A DNA stretch of 64,000 nucleotides from Eucalyptus grandis (Eukaryota; Streptophyta; Magnoliopsida; Myrtales; Myrtaceae). The stretch spans positions 36,357,516-36,421,515 of the forward strand of contig NC_052615.1 of assembly GCF_016545825.1 (NCBI RefSeq). Reading direction: 5' to 3'. Positions 31,511 through 46,314 of the stretch are shown piece by piece; the stretch's first letter is position 1, and each line of letters starts with the position of its first letter. A model generated the notes under the pieces. The model saw only the letters and a list, made by a program, of their open reading frames with translations. It was not told the DNA's origin and ran no database searches. The position numbers were made by a program, and so were the translations under genes.

Positions 31511-31852
31511 GGTTAATATCACGAAAAATTCAAAACTAGTATAAAAAATTTCACATTAGTATATTTGTGACAAATTTACCATCCGTTAATTTTTACTAAA
31601 TTAGATTAATACTACAAAAAAAACCACAAAATCGGTACACCCGTGACAAATAGCGGATAAAACCCAAAATTGATTCATCCATCAACTGTCAATTGTCATC
31701 CAACTCAGCGATTTGATGATAAAATTCAATGGCAACTAACAAATGGTGAATTTGTCGAGGTTTACAAGTTTGCAGTTTTTTGTGGTTAAAAAATTAGTTT
31801 GTAATAAATTTATCACAGATATAGCAGTTTGATATTTTTCGTATTATTAACC
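31511..31852. mobile_element. TTAATATCAC-type MITE in B'
   Basis: Starts GGTTAATATCACGAAAAATT and ends in the complement (TTTTTCGTATTATTAACC), so the ends are inverted repeats of about 18 bp. The same insertion is present at 55573-55933 and absent from the B copies (about 41285 and 43240). AT-rich, no coding capacity. The superfamily is not determined. Confidence 0.55.
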
Positions 31853-32340
31853 TCTACAATATATAGGGGTGATGATAAAAATCTTGTCACTCGATTAATT
31901 ATTGTTACTGGTATCAGGTCAGGCCGAGAGAACAAAGATTGATTTTGGAGTTAGTCTTATCTTCTAAGGAGAAGACTAACTCAAGATTATCTTCTTAAAG
32001 CGTGACACTCGTTGGTACTCAATTTGTTGAATCATACGGATTTCATTTTTCCCTGGCTTGCATGCAACCTCTTGCAAATTGGCCTTTCCCACCGCATATG
32101 TAGGCATCTACTGGATTTCCCCCTCGACATATCCGACGAAGCGGAATTTCGATGGAGGTATAGAAGGCTGAAATTATTGCTATTTCCAGGCATTCATGCC
32201 ATTTGGCCAAGTGGACTTAGTATTATTTTTACCCAAGTAATATAGAATCTCGAAATATTCAGCTTGACTTTCCTTCGTGTACACAAAAGCCTCCCCACCG
32301 CAAATATAGAATGGAGGACACGGCTTCCATGTTTACTTGA

Positions 32341-33149
32341 GAGTAATCCATCACGTCCATTTCAGTCATTTTTTTTTTTTTAAATAATTAGTTATATCAC
32401 TTTCAACAATTAGTCAGCGAAAAGTTTCTTTATTGTCGACGACGTTTTATACCTAACCAATTTCATGGATAATGAAAATCTTTTTCTTTCATTAATTATT
32501 TTAAATGATATAAATAATCATTTTTTGAAAAATATTTTTCAAATTTAGAGATTTTGTGACAAAAGCACCCTAAATAAACCTTCTAGCATGTTTTCCATCT
32601 GCTTTTTTTTTTTTTTTTTTATAACAGTAGTAGTTTCTTTGCCTTATTTGCTGTCTTGGACACGTTTCATGTTCCGATTGCATTGGCAGCTCAACTTGCC
32701 AAGGAAAGTCGTGTTTCACCCGAAAAATCAGGGAATTTAATTCATTGTGAAACACCATCTGAAGCATGGTGTTCACACGTGTTACCGACGAATTTTACCA
32801 ATCAAACCTTCCGTGAAGAGCTTGCGCCTTCCCTTCAACTTCGAAGTCATCATGCCATCTTCAAGCAAGCACATATCAGTAAGAATCCTCAGAATCCTTC
32901 AAACTTAACTGGGAGAAATTTAGAGATGGAAGGCCCACAATGTCTTTGCAAATACGAATCAGATATATGTCTGGAGATCATTTCACCTCTTCAATAGATT
33001 GCTTTCATGGACAAGCATTGTCATCGAGAAAGAAGAGTGCAGAACTGTAGTGGAACAAAAGGTCTGCATTTTTTTATGGTAGTCTTCTTTTTCTGTTTGG
33101 GTTCTTCTACAACCTTATTATCATATACAGCATTAACAGATTGGTGATC
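32341..33149. repeat. 3' flank of P450-3
   Basis: Collinear with 56420-57214 downstream of P450-5. It contains a T-run at 32606-32622 that is only six T in copy 5. A plus-strand frame (32656-32997, ending in EIISPLQ) matches 56843-57061 almost perfectly. I treat it as probable P450 3' untranslated sequence on the other strand rather than a gene. Confidence 0.45.
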
Positions 33150-36100
33150 TTAACTGTCATATCTGCGGGTGACGGAAACAGGGAGACCTCCGTCAATGTG
33201 AAGATTGATCATCGTTCTGTAGTTGACAGGCTTCTTTTCATCAGCCAATTTGAACGTAAAACAGCTCAGCAACACGACGGAGAATATCTTCATCTGCCTA
33301 TAAGCGAATTCTTTACCGAGACAAATCCTTGGTCCAGCCTGCTAAGCAACAACAGAGACTAAGATAAACAAAACTTAAGGAAAAAAAAGAAAGAAAAAAG
33401 AACTGGGTTGCTACTTGCTAAGTTCAATATTCGAATAGTCTTTGTCCTTGATCTGAGAGAACTTGAATGTAGGTGTTCATATTGAGATGAAGATCGGGAG
33501 AAGAAGCGTACGAGATGATGCACGTAATCTTGTTCCTATCCAGATTACTTAATTCTGGCAATACGCCAATATAAAGGTCCAACAGAAGGCGCGTGCAGTG
33601 AATGAAGGTTCAGCCCAGGTTAATGCCAATGAATTTAAGTGCATTTTTTTCTGACCTGAAAGGCTGTAAACTTGAAAGGGCTTTCGGGCTGGAACACTCC
33701 ATTTGAATCCAGCCATCTCTCTGGATGAAAATCTTCTGCATCATCGCCCCATATGAATTTCATCCTGCCCATTGCATACGGCTGAAAGGATACCATATCT
33801 CCTTTCCTCACATTGAACCCATCTGGGAAAACATCATCAGAAAAGCAGATTTTTGCGTCCTGATTGAACAATAATTTCAAAATTTATTGGAAAAGCCAAC
33901 AGACATGTCTAAATTGAAAAGCGAATTGATAGCAACTGTAACAAAATTAAAGAATAAGATCACAAGAGCTTAAGAAAAAGAATTCTAACTAATCATCTTT
34001 GTTATCATTTTCCATGTGAAAAAAGAAGGGGTTTGAACGCATTTTGTGCAAGCTAAGATGAGGGAAGGGTTGAGGCTTGAACATGGTTCTACTTCCCGAA
34101 GAAAAATGACCTTTACCTCGTAGGCCAACCCTTAAAAGTTCAAAGCTAATGTGACTAACCACTGGGAATCAAATAACTCAATAATGCAAACTTATATATC
34201 TTTTACGAATAAATTTAGGATCACAAGCTTTCCATGGATTGTGCAGAAAGAAAAAATCGAGATATTCCTCACCACTGGAACTGCAGGATAGAGCCGGAGA
34301 GTTTCTGTTATGGTTGCATGGAGGTAGTGCATCTTTTCTAGAGCCTCTTCACCCATACTCGCAGCAAAATTGGCAAAATCTGAAATCTCTTCGACATTGC
34401 TCATTTGTTTCACTTCTTGTGCAACCTTCTCTTGTATCGTTGGATGTTTGCAGAGCATGTAGATGAACCAGGAAAGCGTGGCTGCAGTTGTGTCTTTGCC
34501 AGCAATAATGAAGTTGAGTATTATATCCCGCAAGTACGTCTGGTCAGTCTCTGTCACTTGGAGAAACCTCGACAATATGTCTTCTTTCTTCATCTGCAAG
34601 TTCCATGCAACATTCCGTCATGATATTTCCATTAAGAAGTGGAGCTGGAGGATTGTCAACTTACAGAAGGATCGTCTGTCGAATTGTGCATTTGCTCAAT
34701 CTTCCTCCTAATGAGCTTATACACAAAATTGTCCATTATCCTGATGTTTTTCTTCAGCGCTGCTTCTGATCCAATATTCAGAAATTTCTTAATTTTCCAG
34801 GAGATGTCAACATATCGCCGTAGGGTGATTGCACTTGCATCATCAAAAGCACGACTGAATTCAGCGCCCTCTTCATTTGTTCCACACATGCTATCCAATT
34901 CGACTCCAAATGCAACTTTAAATATGGAATCCAGAGTTGACTTCATAAATAAATCCTGCATAAAGCATCTGGTTATATATATGATGAGGAAATTACAGCA
35001 AGATTAGCTAAGTCATATCTGATAATGCAAAATTTACCTGCATGTCTACAATTTGGTTAGTACTTGCTGCTTCAGACAATGTGTTTGCTAATTTAGCAGC
35101 AGTTCTTCGGAAGACCACACTGCTGAAGTCTCTCAACACTTTCCTGGAGAACTCATAGCTTGACACTTTCCTCTGTTGGCGCCACTTATTGCCATCGACT
35201 GCGAAAATTCCGTCCCCTAATAGATCCTTTAGAAGGCTGTTGTTGTACCATCCCTGCACAAAGGTTTTTACTTTTAAGTCATACCATGCAATCCTCAAGC
35301 TTATACTTCTGTACGAAATCTCCACGAATAACCAGCTATTTTTCTACCGACTCTCTCACAGCTCCTTTAATATCCAGAAATGAAATCCAGGAATGCTTCA
35401 CCTTGTATGACAATTCCAGATTTAAAAGCACAACTATTAAGTAGATTTCTTGCATGAATGAAATCAACAAAATCTTAGAACCCCATTAACCAGTGTAATC
35501 TCACTCTTTTAAACTAGTAAATTGAACACTAATTGACTATCTAGCTCTTGCTTGGCTAATGTCACTAGTATTAGCTAGGGCCATCAAATGAGTGGGCCGG
35601 GTCGGGTTGAGGTGAGTTTGGATTGGGTCGAAAATGTTCTAACCCATAGTGACCCATTTAACCCATTTAAACCTATTTTAACCATTTTTCATGCAATGTA
35701 AATTTGATGACTCATATTTGACTTGACTTGACCTATACCCGACCCGACCTATATTATGGGAATACATTAATATTTAACTCAATTTAGGTCAATCCACTCT
35801 CACTCATTTAATTCACTTTAAGCTCTTCACATATATGTTACTTAAATAAAACCTTCACATCAAATTTAAAAAGTAAATCAAACAATAAAAAAATTAATAA
35901 AAAATAAAAAAAAAATGTGAAAAACCTTTAATTAAGTCTAATAAAGCTTATTTCTTATCATATTTTAAAAAAAATATTGCTAAAACACTTTCATGTAATA
36001 CAAATTTTATGGACAAATTTTATATTTTTTTAAATATTTTTAAAAAATCCAAATTTTAATTATATTTTCAATTATTTTTTTCTCTCTTATTATTTTTTTA

Positions 36101-38267
36101 TTTTTTTATTTTTTTTTTCAGCCGATTGCTGGCCACGATGAAGGTGAGCTTGAAGCTTGCCAGATCAACAAGATTGAGCTTGCTCGACGCCGGCAAGCTT
36201 GAGTCTCACCAAATCGACGAGCCTTGAGCCTCGCCGGTCGTTTGGCGACCTCGAGCTCGCCCGATGCCAATGAGCTTGAGCCTTGCCTAGCCAATCACCA
36301 ACCATTGTTGTGCTGGCCATTGGCTAAAGAAGGAGGGAAAAGGAAAAAAAAAAAGAATAAAAGAAAAAGAAAAATGAAATATAAAAAATAATTTTAATTT
36401 TAATTTTTATAAAAAAATTATAAAGTTAAAGAGGGAAAGAGAGAATGTGCGGCTTGGGTTGAAAATGGATCTTAAGTCCAACCCATTTAAGACCCTTTCA
36501 TCTTGAATTTTCAATTTTTAAACTCATTTAACTAGTCTCTTCAAAATGTAAGTGACTCATGTATGACCCATTTATGGTTCAAGACCCATTTTGACACCTC
36601 TAGTGTTAGCTAACAAATAGCAACCACAACTAGCTACCTACCCAACATGCCACAAACATCAGTGGTGCTAACATTTCACCAAGGCTACTGGCTCTAAAGG
36701 GAACCAGCTCACCCACCCCATTAAAAAAACCAAGGGCGTGTTTGGTCATGATTTTGTTCTGGGGAACAATTTTTTATCTGAAATTTTTTTTTCTAATTCT
36801 GCTATCGGGAACAATTTCTAAGCAAAAGAATGCGTTTGGTAACTTCCTAAAATTTCTAGTTCTAGGATAGAAATACGTTTGGTAGGATTCTTGGATTTTT
36901 TTTATTTCTTTTAATTTTTAATTATTTTATTATATTTTCTTCTTTTTTTCCTTTTTTCTTTTTTCTTTGGCCAATCGCCGGCTATCGCAGTGGCTGATGA
37001 TCCGTTGGGCAAGGCCCAGCGAGCTCACCGGAGGCCAACCTAGCCACGATGAGCCTCGGCCTCGCCAGGCCTAGCCTCGTGCCAACTAGGGAGGCCTAGC
37101 CTTGCAGTGGCTCGGCGTCTCCGAGGGCCAGCGATGCTCTAGCAAGGTTGCCGGCCCTCGTCTGGCTAGTTGCCGGCGCCGACTATGGCCAAGGCTGGCC
37201 AAAAGGAAGAAGAAGAAGAAAAGAGAAAAAGAGAGAAAAAAATGGATTCTGGAAATTTTTCTCGGAAACAAGAAGCTACTTTTTTCTACTTTTTATTTCT
37301 ATTCCAAATTTATTCCCTAAAACAAAAATATAAATTTTTTGTTCCCGGAAATAAAAATTTAACCAAACAAGTTTATATTCTTTTTTTGTTCCCTGAAACA
37401 AAAGAATAGAAATAGTTGTTCCGAGGAACAAAAACAAAATTTACCAAACAAGGCTTAAATTGCCCACGCTAGCCTGCAAAAAAATAGGACCACCAGCATC
37501 GCAAAGGGTTAACCAGTCACCAGCCCATCAATGCCAAATGGCAAGAATTTTATGGTAAACGTATGTGAGACACTACCAAATATTTGAAATGCATGCCCTT
37601 CGTATCTGCGAAGAGATATGATAGAATTATTAAACATTAAATCACGTTTTTCAATCTAACAGTTTAAGTTTTTAAAATACTGAACGGTTATGATATCTGA
37701 ACACGAGCTCATAAGTTCAAGGCATACATGTTCATTGACGTAGGCACTTTGACTATAGTCACCCAGTTGTTTGGATCAATAGATGTGAAGCATCATATGA
37801 TCAATCTTTCGACTGAGCGAACTTTCTTCCCCCCAAGGGAAAAGGAGCCCCATTACGTCCTCTCCCATAGGCAATAACAAACAACAAACTATTCATGGGC
37901 ACTTCATAATATCCATCAACAACCCTGCACCCCAACGTACCTTGCCGTAATTCTCAAAGTTGGTCTTGAGCATGTACTCCACGTTGGCCGGGTCAGAGGT
38001 GTAGACCTCGCTCCTGAAAGGGCGGAGCAACCTGTAGGTCCTGTGCTTGGCTGCGAGGTCGGTCATGTAGTGGTGCAGACGGCCGAAGTTCAGGAGCTGG
38101 TTCAAGACTGTCCCAGCGACGGGGTGGTACTTCTTGGCTGTCGCCGCTGCCGCTGGCTTGCTGCGGTGTTGCTTCCATGTCTTGGCGAAGAGATAGGCGA
38201 AAGCTAGAGCCAAGACCAGGGCCGAAGCTGTGAAGAAGGTTGGGTCGGAGATGAAACCCGGGGCCAT
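33150..38267 (-). CDS. Cytochrome P450, CYP704C1-like, copy 3 (intact)
   Basis: Exons in coding order: 37941-38267, 35038-35253, 34665-34955, 34273-34593, 33656-33859 and 33150-33338, all phase 0 with GT-AG junctions; 515 residues. Motifs: hydrophobic anchor about 8-28, AGKDTT 309-314, ETLR 375-378, PERW 431-434, heme loop FQAGPRICLG with Cys459. After the loop it has AYRQMKIFS, the Arg form that, from memory, is usual in CYP704 proteins. Exon 1 is closest to P450-1 (LLRPFRSEV), whereas exons 5 and 6 are closest to P450-5 (LLFNQDAKIC, GFNVR, INLHIDGGLPVS). Intron 1 (~2.7 kb) holds a hAT-like element in the same position as in copy 1 and a second, different insertion. Role as for copy 1: ER-bound monooxygenase, substrate unproven. 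Confidence 0.93.
35568..36610. mobile_element. Non-autonomous hAT-like element in intron 1 of P450-3
   Basis: Body 35576-36602, starting TAGGGCCATCAAATGAGT and ending in the complement of TAGAGGTGTCAAAATGGGT. It lies between the 8-bp duplications GTATTAGC and GTGTTAGC. It is orthologous to the insertion in P450-1 (8604-9575), with the same GC-rich core (36120-36330) between pyrimidine- and purine-rich arms. No transposase. Confidence 0.78.
36733..37456. mobile_element. Second inverted-repeat element in intron 1 of P450-3 (GGGCGTGTTTGG ends)
   Basis: Starts GGGCGTGTTTGGTCATGATT at about 36736 and ends in the complement of GCCTTGTTTGGTAAATTTTG at about 37455. A further GTTC-GGGAAC pair makes the inverted ends about 35 bp long. 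It is absent from the other four copies and sits within ~15 bp of the point where P450-1 carries its Mutator-like MITE. The core (36965-37200) is again the GC-rich GGCCAATCGCCGG...GGCTGGCCAAAAG module. I could not settle the target duplication, so the superfamily is left open. Confidence 0.6.
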
Positions 38268-38514
38268 GTTTAGAGCAGGCAGCGGAGGAGGAAGTGATCG
38301 TGGTCAGTGGGATTCGTGCTTTCTTATGGGCGGGTTTCTTGTTCTGTTTGACGAGGGAGTACGAGGAGCCACGTCGCGAGAGAAAGAAGTCATTGTCATG
38401 ACGTGAGAGGTAACCGATACCTGGTCCGATTAAAAAGTGCAATAACTCCAACCGAAAATTTTGGTGAAATGCTTGAATTGAATGTTATATGTTGTGTTGG
38501 ATCTTGGTGTCATA

Positions 38515-38522
<8 letters not shown>
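38268..38522. promoter_or_regulatory. 5' flank of P450-3
   Basis: Start-proximal sequence shared with P450-1 (11159-11290) and, less closely, with copies 2 and 4. It probably holds the promoter and 5' untranslated region. From about 38435 it continues as the beginning of the B module until interrupted by the element at 38523. Confidence 0.35.
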
Positions 38523-40796
<2,274 letters not shown>

Positions 40797-40804
<8 letters not shown>

Positions 40805-42631
40805 TAGCCCTGGAGGCGGTGCCTTCTGTTCTATACGTACAGCGAGGCGATTTGTGTGTATACGAAGGAAATTCAAGCCGAATATTCCGAGACTTTACAT
40901 TACCTGGGTAAAAACAGTACTTAGTCCCCTTGGTCAAATTGGATATATGCTTGGAAAGAGCAATAATTTCAGCCTTCTATGCCTCCACTGAATTCCCTCT
41001 TCAACAGGTAAAACAAAAGAATGCATGGGGAAATCCAGCCGATGCTACGTATGCAGTGGTAAAAGCCATTTTTGCATGAGGTTGCATGCAAGCCAGGAAA
41101 AAATGGAATTCGCATGGTTCAACAAATTGAGTACCATACAAGCGTTGCGCCTCAAGAAGATGATCTTGAGTCAGTCTTCTCCTTAAAAGATAAGACTAAC
41201 TCCAAAATCAGTCTGTGATCTCCAGGCGTTACTTGATACCAGTAACAATGATTAGACTAGTGACAGTATATATATCATCACCCCCATAAACCAAACCCTT
41301 GGATATCTAGAGCATCCAATCATCTCCTCATGTTTCAATCTATGTCTTCCCTACCAAGTATGATAAGCCCATCCCATTCAGGAATACTAAGATAACAGCA
41401 GCAACGACTGATGTAAATTCTTCCTAAGAAACTTTGGGAAACCTTTGCCAGTATTTCCAGTCAGGCGGGGGAAAAGCTTTTGCTACTCAATTGAGGGGCA
41501 AACCCTTTGAAATACAATTCATCATTAGTTGAGATCTCCTAACCAAATTGCCCAAATTAAGACTTTTGCCTCGAGCAATTTGATTGAGAAGCCAATTCCA
41601 ATCTTTTGTTGACATCCACAGGTTTATCTAACCCAATCTTTTCAACTAAAACCAATCATTCAAACCATAATGGTAGCCTAAACGGATTTGCGCAAATGTC
41701 CTCCTCGATTGTGGAAAAATCCAGAGTTCTTCCTTCATCTTACTTTCAAGAAAAATGAAGACATTAATCCAACCAAAGCCAATCATTTGGGAGATGAACT
41801 GAGAACATGCAAAGCTAGCCCTACAAAAATGCCATTAATTAGTTCCGCAAAATTTGAGAAGAACCATCAAATTCCCAATGGGTTTGTGTAGCATTCTTAG
41901 TCCTAAACAAGTCAGTGGAGAGGTGAGACAATTATCAGGTGATCAACCGTTTCTTGTAATATGATAAGTTTCACCTACCAAACAAGAACACCTTGTTTCT
42001 CAAATCTCCCGTGAATGAATATAGTTTCTAGATTTGATATCAAAGCAGGACCTGGCAATGGGAATTCCCCCATAAGAAAGGTCTAAAACAGGATTTGTAT
42101 TTCGAACCAACATTTCCAATAGATGGTGATGTTGTTTGGACTAAAAGGAGCACCTTCATCTTCACTGTTTTCAGAACTTCACTATTTCAAGAATACCATG
42201 TGCAAGATTTTCTAGCCCATTCGCCACGCGCTCTCATCTACATGGATGATATTCTTGGACATGCATCTCGAAGACAGAAAGTTCAACCCACGAGAACACA
42301 TTGCAGAGGAACTTTCGAAATTTCATCATCAATATCTTTCTCAAAAATAAATTATCTACCTTCGCAGAAGCTGCTACGGACTCATACCAAAGTCATCCAA
42401 GCTTGGAAATAAAAGATGCAGCACCTTCCGCCTCTACAAATCCCTTCTCATGGGAAGAGGATTCTCCAAGCAGTTGCACAGCAGCACCTCAAAAATTTAA
42501 CTGCAACATGTAGCAAGATGGTGGGGTCAATAGGTAAATAGGAAAAATTATAAAAATTAATTGAAAAATATTTAAATTGAGTGGGATCCATTTAATGGTA
42601 CATTCTTATTTGAATAAAGTATAACAATATG
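40797..42631 (+). repeat. B flanking module, copy 1 between P450-3 and P450-4
   Basis: Paralogous to 42632-44283 (direct) and to the inverted B' modules. Near its end (42370-42377) it carries the intact, single-copy GCTGCTAC that is the empty target of the hAT-like arrays, and it continues into the start of an A module (42380-42630) before an abrupt junction with the next B copy at about 42631. The frame with YMDDILGH at about 42238 is discussed as a rejected reverse-transcriptase call. No gene supported. Confidence 0.55.
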
Positions 42632-44283
42632 GTGAGAGTGAAATGCTTTGTCCCCTAACCTCCAACTATCGACCAAGTGATCAAATGCTGGAATCGGATG
42701 TGATAGATGTCGTGTTCGAATCCCGGTGTCTCACACTTAGGTAACCTTGGAGGTGGTGCCTTCTATTCTATATGTGTGGCGAGGCGATTTGTATGTGTAT
42801 GTATACGAAGGAAAGTCAAGCCGAAAATTCCGAGACTCCATATTACTTGGCTAAAAATAGTACTTAGTACCCTTGGCCAAATGGCATATGTGCCATGAAA
42901 GTGCAAGAATTTCAACCTTCTATGCCTCCACCGAATTCCCTCTTCAATGGGTAAAACAAAAGAATGCACGTCCAGGGGGGAATCCAGCAGATGCTACGAA
43001 TGCAGTGGTAAAAGCCATTTTTGCAAGAGGTTGCGTGCAAGCCAGGAAAAAATGGAATTCACCTGGTTCAACAAATTGAGTACCAAACAAGCATTGCGCT
43101 TCAAGAAGATGGTCTTGAGTTAGGCTTCCCCTTAAAAGATAAGACTAACTCCAAAATCAGTCTGTGATCTCCAGGCCTTACTTGATACCAGTAACAATGA
43201 TTAGACTAGTGAGAGTATATATATGATCACCCCTATAACCCAAACCCTTAGATATCTAGGGCACCCAAGCATCTCCTCATATTCCAATCTATGTCTTCCC
43301 TACCAAGTATGATAAGCCCATCCCACTCAGGAATACTAATGCGGCAGCAGCAGCAACTAATGTAAATTCTTCCTGAGAAACTTCGGGAAAACTATGCCCA
43401 ATATTTCCAATCAGCTGGGCAAAAAGCTTTTGCTACTCAATTGAGGGGCAAATCATTTGAAATACAATTCGTCATTGGTTGAGATCACCTAACCGAATTG
43501 CCCAGATTAAGATTATAGCATCGAGCAGTTCGATTGAAAAGCCAATTCCAACCTTTCGTTGACATCTACATGTTTACCTAGCCTAATCCTCTCATCTAAA
43601 ACCAATCATTCAAGCCATAATGGTAGCCTAAACAGATTTGCGCAAATGCTTTCTTCCATTATGGAAAAATCTAGAGTTCTACCTTCATCTTACTTTCAAG
43701 AAAAATGAAAAGACATTAATTCGACCAACACCAATCATTTGAGGTATGAATCTAGAACATGCAACGCTAGCCCTACAGGAATGCCATGAATTACTTCCGC
43801 AAAATTTGATAAGAACCATGGGTTTGTGTAATCAATTATAAAGCGCTCAACCATTTCTTGTATGATGATAAGTTTCATCTACCAAACAAGAACACCTTGT
43901 TTCTCAAATCTCCCATGAATGAAAATAGTTTCTAGATTTGATATCAAAGCAAGACTTGGCAAGGGGAATTCCCCCAGAAGAAAGGTTTACAACAGGATTT
44001 GTATTCCGAACCAACATTTCCAATGGATGGTGATGTTGTTTGGACTTAAAAGGAGCACCTTCATCTTCAATGTTTTCGGAACCTTCACTGTTTCAAGAAG
44101 GCTATGTGCAAGATTTTCCAGTCCATTGACCACACCCTCTCATCTACATGGATGATATTCTTGGGCATGCATCTCGAAGATGGAAAGTTCAAGCCATGAG
44201 AAGACATTGCAGAGGAACTTTCGAAATTTCCTAATCAATATCTTCCTCAAACGCAAATTATCTACCTTTGCAGAAGCTGCTAT
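42632..44283 (+). repeat. B flanking module, copy 2 between P450-3 and P450-4
   Basis: Begins TGAGAGTGAAATGCTTTGTC exactly like 12914 and continues collinear with 40797 onwards, up to the hAT-like array at 44284. It is the full-length version of the partial module at 12850-13556; it includes a GTTCGAATC motif at about 42715. Coding-like frames are broken. Confidence 0.55.
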
Positions 44284-46314
44284 CTAAGTAGCACCGACAT
44301 GCGACACGGACACGCAACACGACACGACACGACACATCAATACGTCATTTCTTAAAAAATAGAGAATTCCGACACATTAGAACACATTGTATATTAAATG
44401 AATATTTTTATTTTTAATTAATTTGATTCAAAATCATAAATAATTAATTAATTAAAAAAGAGCATACATTGAATTTACACTAATAATATTAATAAATCAA
44501 TTCATTGAAAATTCAAAAAACATATTCATAGTTAATGTGTATCTATGTTTGAAAACATGTTTATGACTTTAACAAAAGTTATTGACGAAACTAATGATTA
44601 ATAAGAAATTAGAATCAATTTATTTAAATAAATCCATGATCTTCTACAAATGACCAAAAGTTATCATTATTCAAAATTCAGTATTTTTATTTTTCAAAAA
44701 TATTTTTTAATCTCATTTATTTACTTTTACGTTTAAGAAAAAAGTCCCCACACCCCCAACTCCTTTCTTTCCCTCGTCCGTTTCCCTCCACCCCCAAATT
44801 TATTACACTTCTATTTTCCTCCTCCACCACCTAAGAGTGATAGATAGGCTATTACTTCCCCTCCCCCCAAAATTAAAAGTCACGCCATCAAATCCCCTTT
44901 TTTTATTATTATTTTTGAGTTTTCTTATAAAAAAATCCTCCTCCTCCTCCTCGCCGCTCGCCACACGACCCTCTTCATCTCCTCTTCCTCTTGATCCTTC
45001 TCCTCCTCCTCGCCACATGACCGCCTTCCTCTCCTCTTTTGTCTCTCGTCGTCTCTTGCCATCGCGAGCTCGTCGTCGCTCATAGCCTCGTCTCTGCCCC
45101 CTCGCCCTCACCTCCACCCTCCATCTTCTGGACACGCATGTCAAAACGTGTTTGATCATGTGTCGAAAAATCCGACACGCGTTGACCGCGTGTCCGATCG
45201 TGTCCAAGCGTGTCAACATGTCCAACACACTCCGACACATGTCAAACATGACACGGAAGCACCAGCAACATGTATGTGCTTCATAGTTGCTACCTAAGTA
45301 GCACCGACATGCAACATAGCACGTCGACACGTCATTTCTCAAAAATAGAGAATTTCGACACGTTGAGACACATTATATATTAATTGAATATTTTTATTTT
45401 TAATTAATTTGATTCAAATTCATAAATAAATAATTATTTTAAAAGAGTCTACAATGAATTTACACTAATAATATTAATAAATCAATTCATTGAAAATTCG
45501 AAAAATATATTCATAGTTAATGTGTATCTATGTTTGGAAACATGTTTTTAACTTTAAAAAAGTTATTGACGAAACTAATGATTAGTAAGAAATTAAAATA
45601 AATTTATTTAAATAAATTCATGATCTTCTACAAATGACCAAAATTTATCATTATCCAGAATTCAGTACTTTTATTTTTCAAAATTATTTTTTAATCTCAT
45701 TTATTTATTTTTCCATTTAAGAAAAAATCCCCACACCCCCAACTCCTTTCTTTCCCTCGTCCGTTTCCCTCCTCCCCCAAATTTATTACACTTTTATTTC
45801 CCTCCCCACCACCTGAAAATGATAGATAGGTCGTTACTTCCCCTCCCCTGAAAAATTAAAAGTCACGCCATCAGATCCCCTTTTTTTATTATTTTTGAGT
45901 TTTCTTATCAAAAACCCTAGCCAGCCCTCCTTTTCCTCCTCCTCCTCGTCGCTTGCCGCACGACCCCCTTCCCTCTCCTCTTCCTCTCGATCCTTCTCCT
46001 TCTCCTCCTCGCCGCACGACCCCCTTCCTCTCCTCTTCCTCTTGATCCTTCTCCTCCTCCTCGCCTCACAACTGCCTTCCTCTCCTCTTCTGTCTCTTGC
46101 CGTCTCTCGCAATCGCAGGCTCGCCGTCACTCGCAACCTCGTCTCTGCTCCCTCACCCTTGCCTCCACCCTCCATCTTCTAGACACACGTGTCAAAACGT
46201 GTTTGACCACATATCGGAAAATCCTACACGCGTTGACTGCGTGTCCGACCGTGTCAACATGTCGGACACGACACGGAAGCACGGGAAATGTGTCCGTGCT
46301 TCATAGGCTACTAC
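44276..46314 (+). mobile_element. Tandem array of two hAT-like elements
   Basis: Copies at 44284-45286 and 45294-46306, separated by 7 bp (TTGCTAC). They have the same ends as the six-copy array at 13557-19356. The left flank is GCTGCTAT and the right flank is GGCTACTAC, the same target. The first unit here is most like the first unit of the six-copy array (both end TTCATAGTTGC, and both have the extra CTCTTGATCC block). The second is most like the last unit there. So the two arrays descend from a common two-unit array. Confidence 0.8.

Larger units (their letters stand above)
29641..32340 (-). repeat. Inverted B module (B'), downstream of P450-3, with two insertions
   Basis: This block is the reverse complement of the B modules at 40797-42631 and 42632-44283 and is collinear with 53690-56420. 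Compared with B it has two extra segments: a solo LTR at 30468-31134 and an inverted-repeat element at 31511-31852. Minus-strand frames at 29610-30011 (with KPREHI-KEL and NPSSWEEDSP) are partly kept at 53638-54048, but they carry different frameshifts in each copy. I do not recognise the family. It may be an old gene or transposon-encoded fragment carried along in the duplication. Confidence 0.55.

Noticed and set aside
32606..32622. Possible retro-insertion at the T-run downstream of P450-3
   Set aside because: Copy 5 has the same place with six T and no duplicated flank, so simple T-run expansion explains it.
42095..42412. YMDDILGH motif suggesting a reverse transcriptase
   Set aside because: Only this short string matches. 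The surrounding residues lack other reverse-transcriptase blocks, and other B copies put the same DNA in a different frame.
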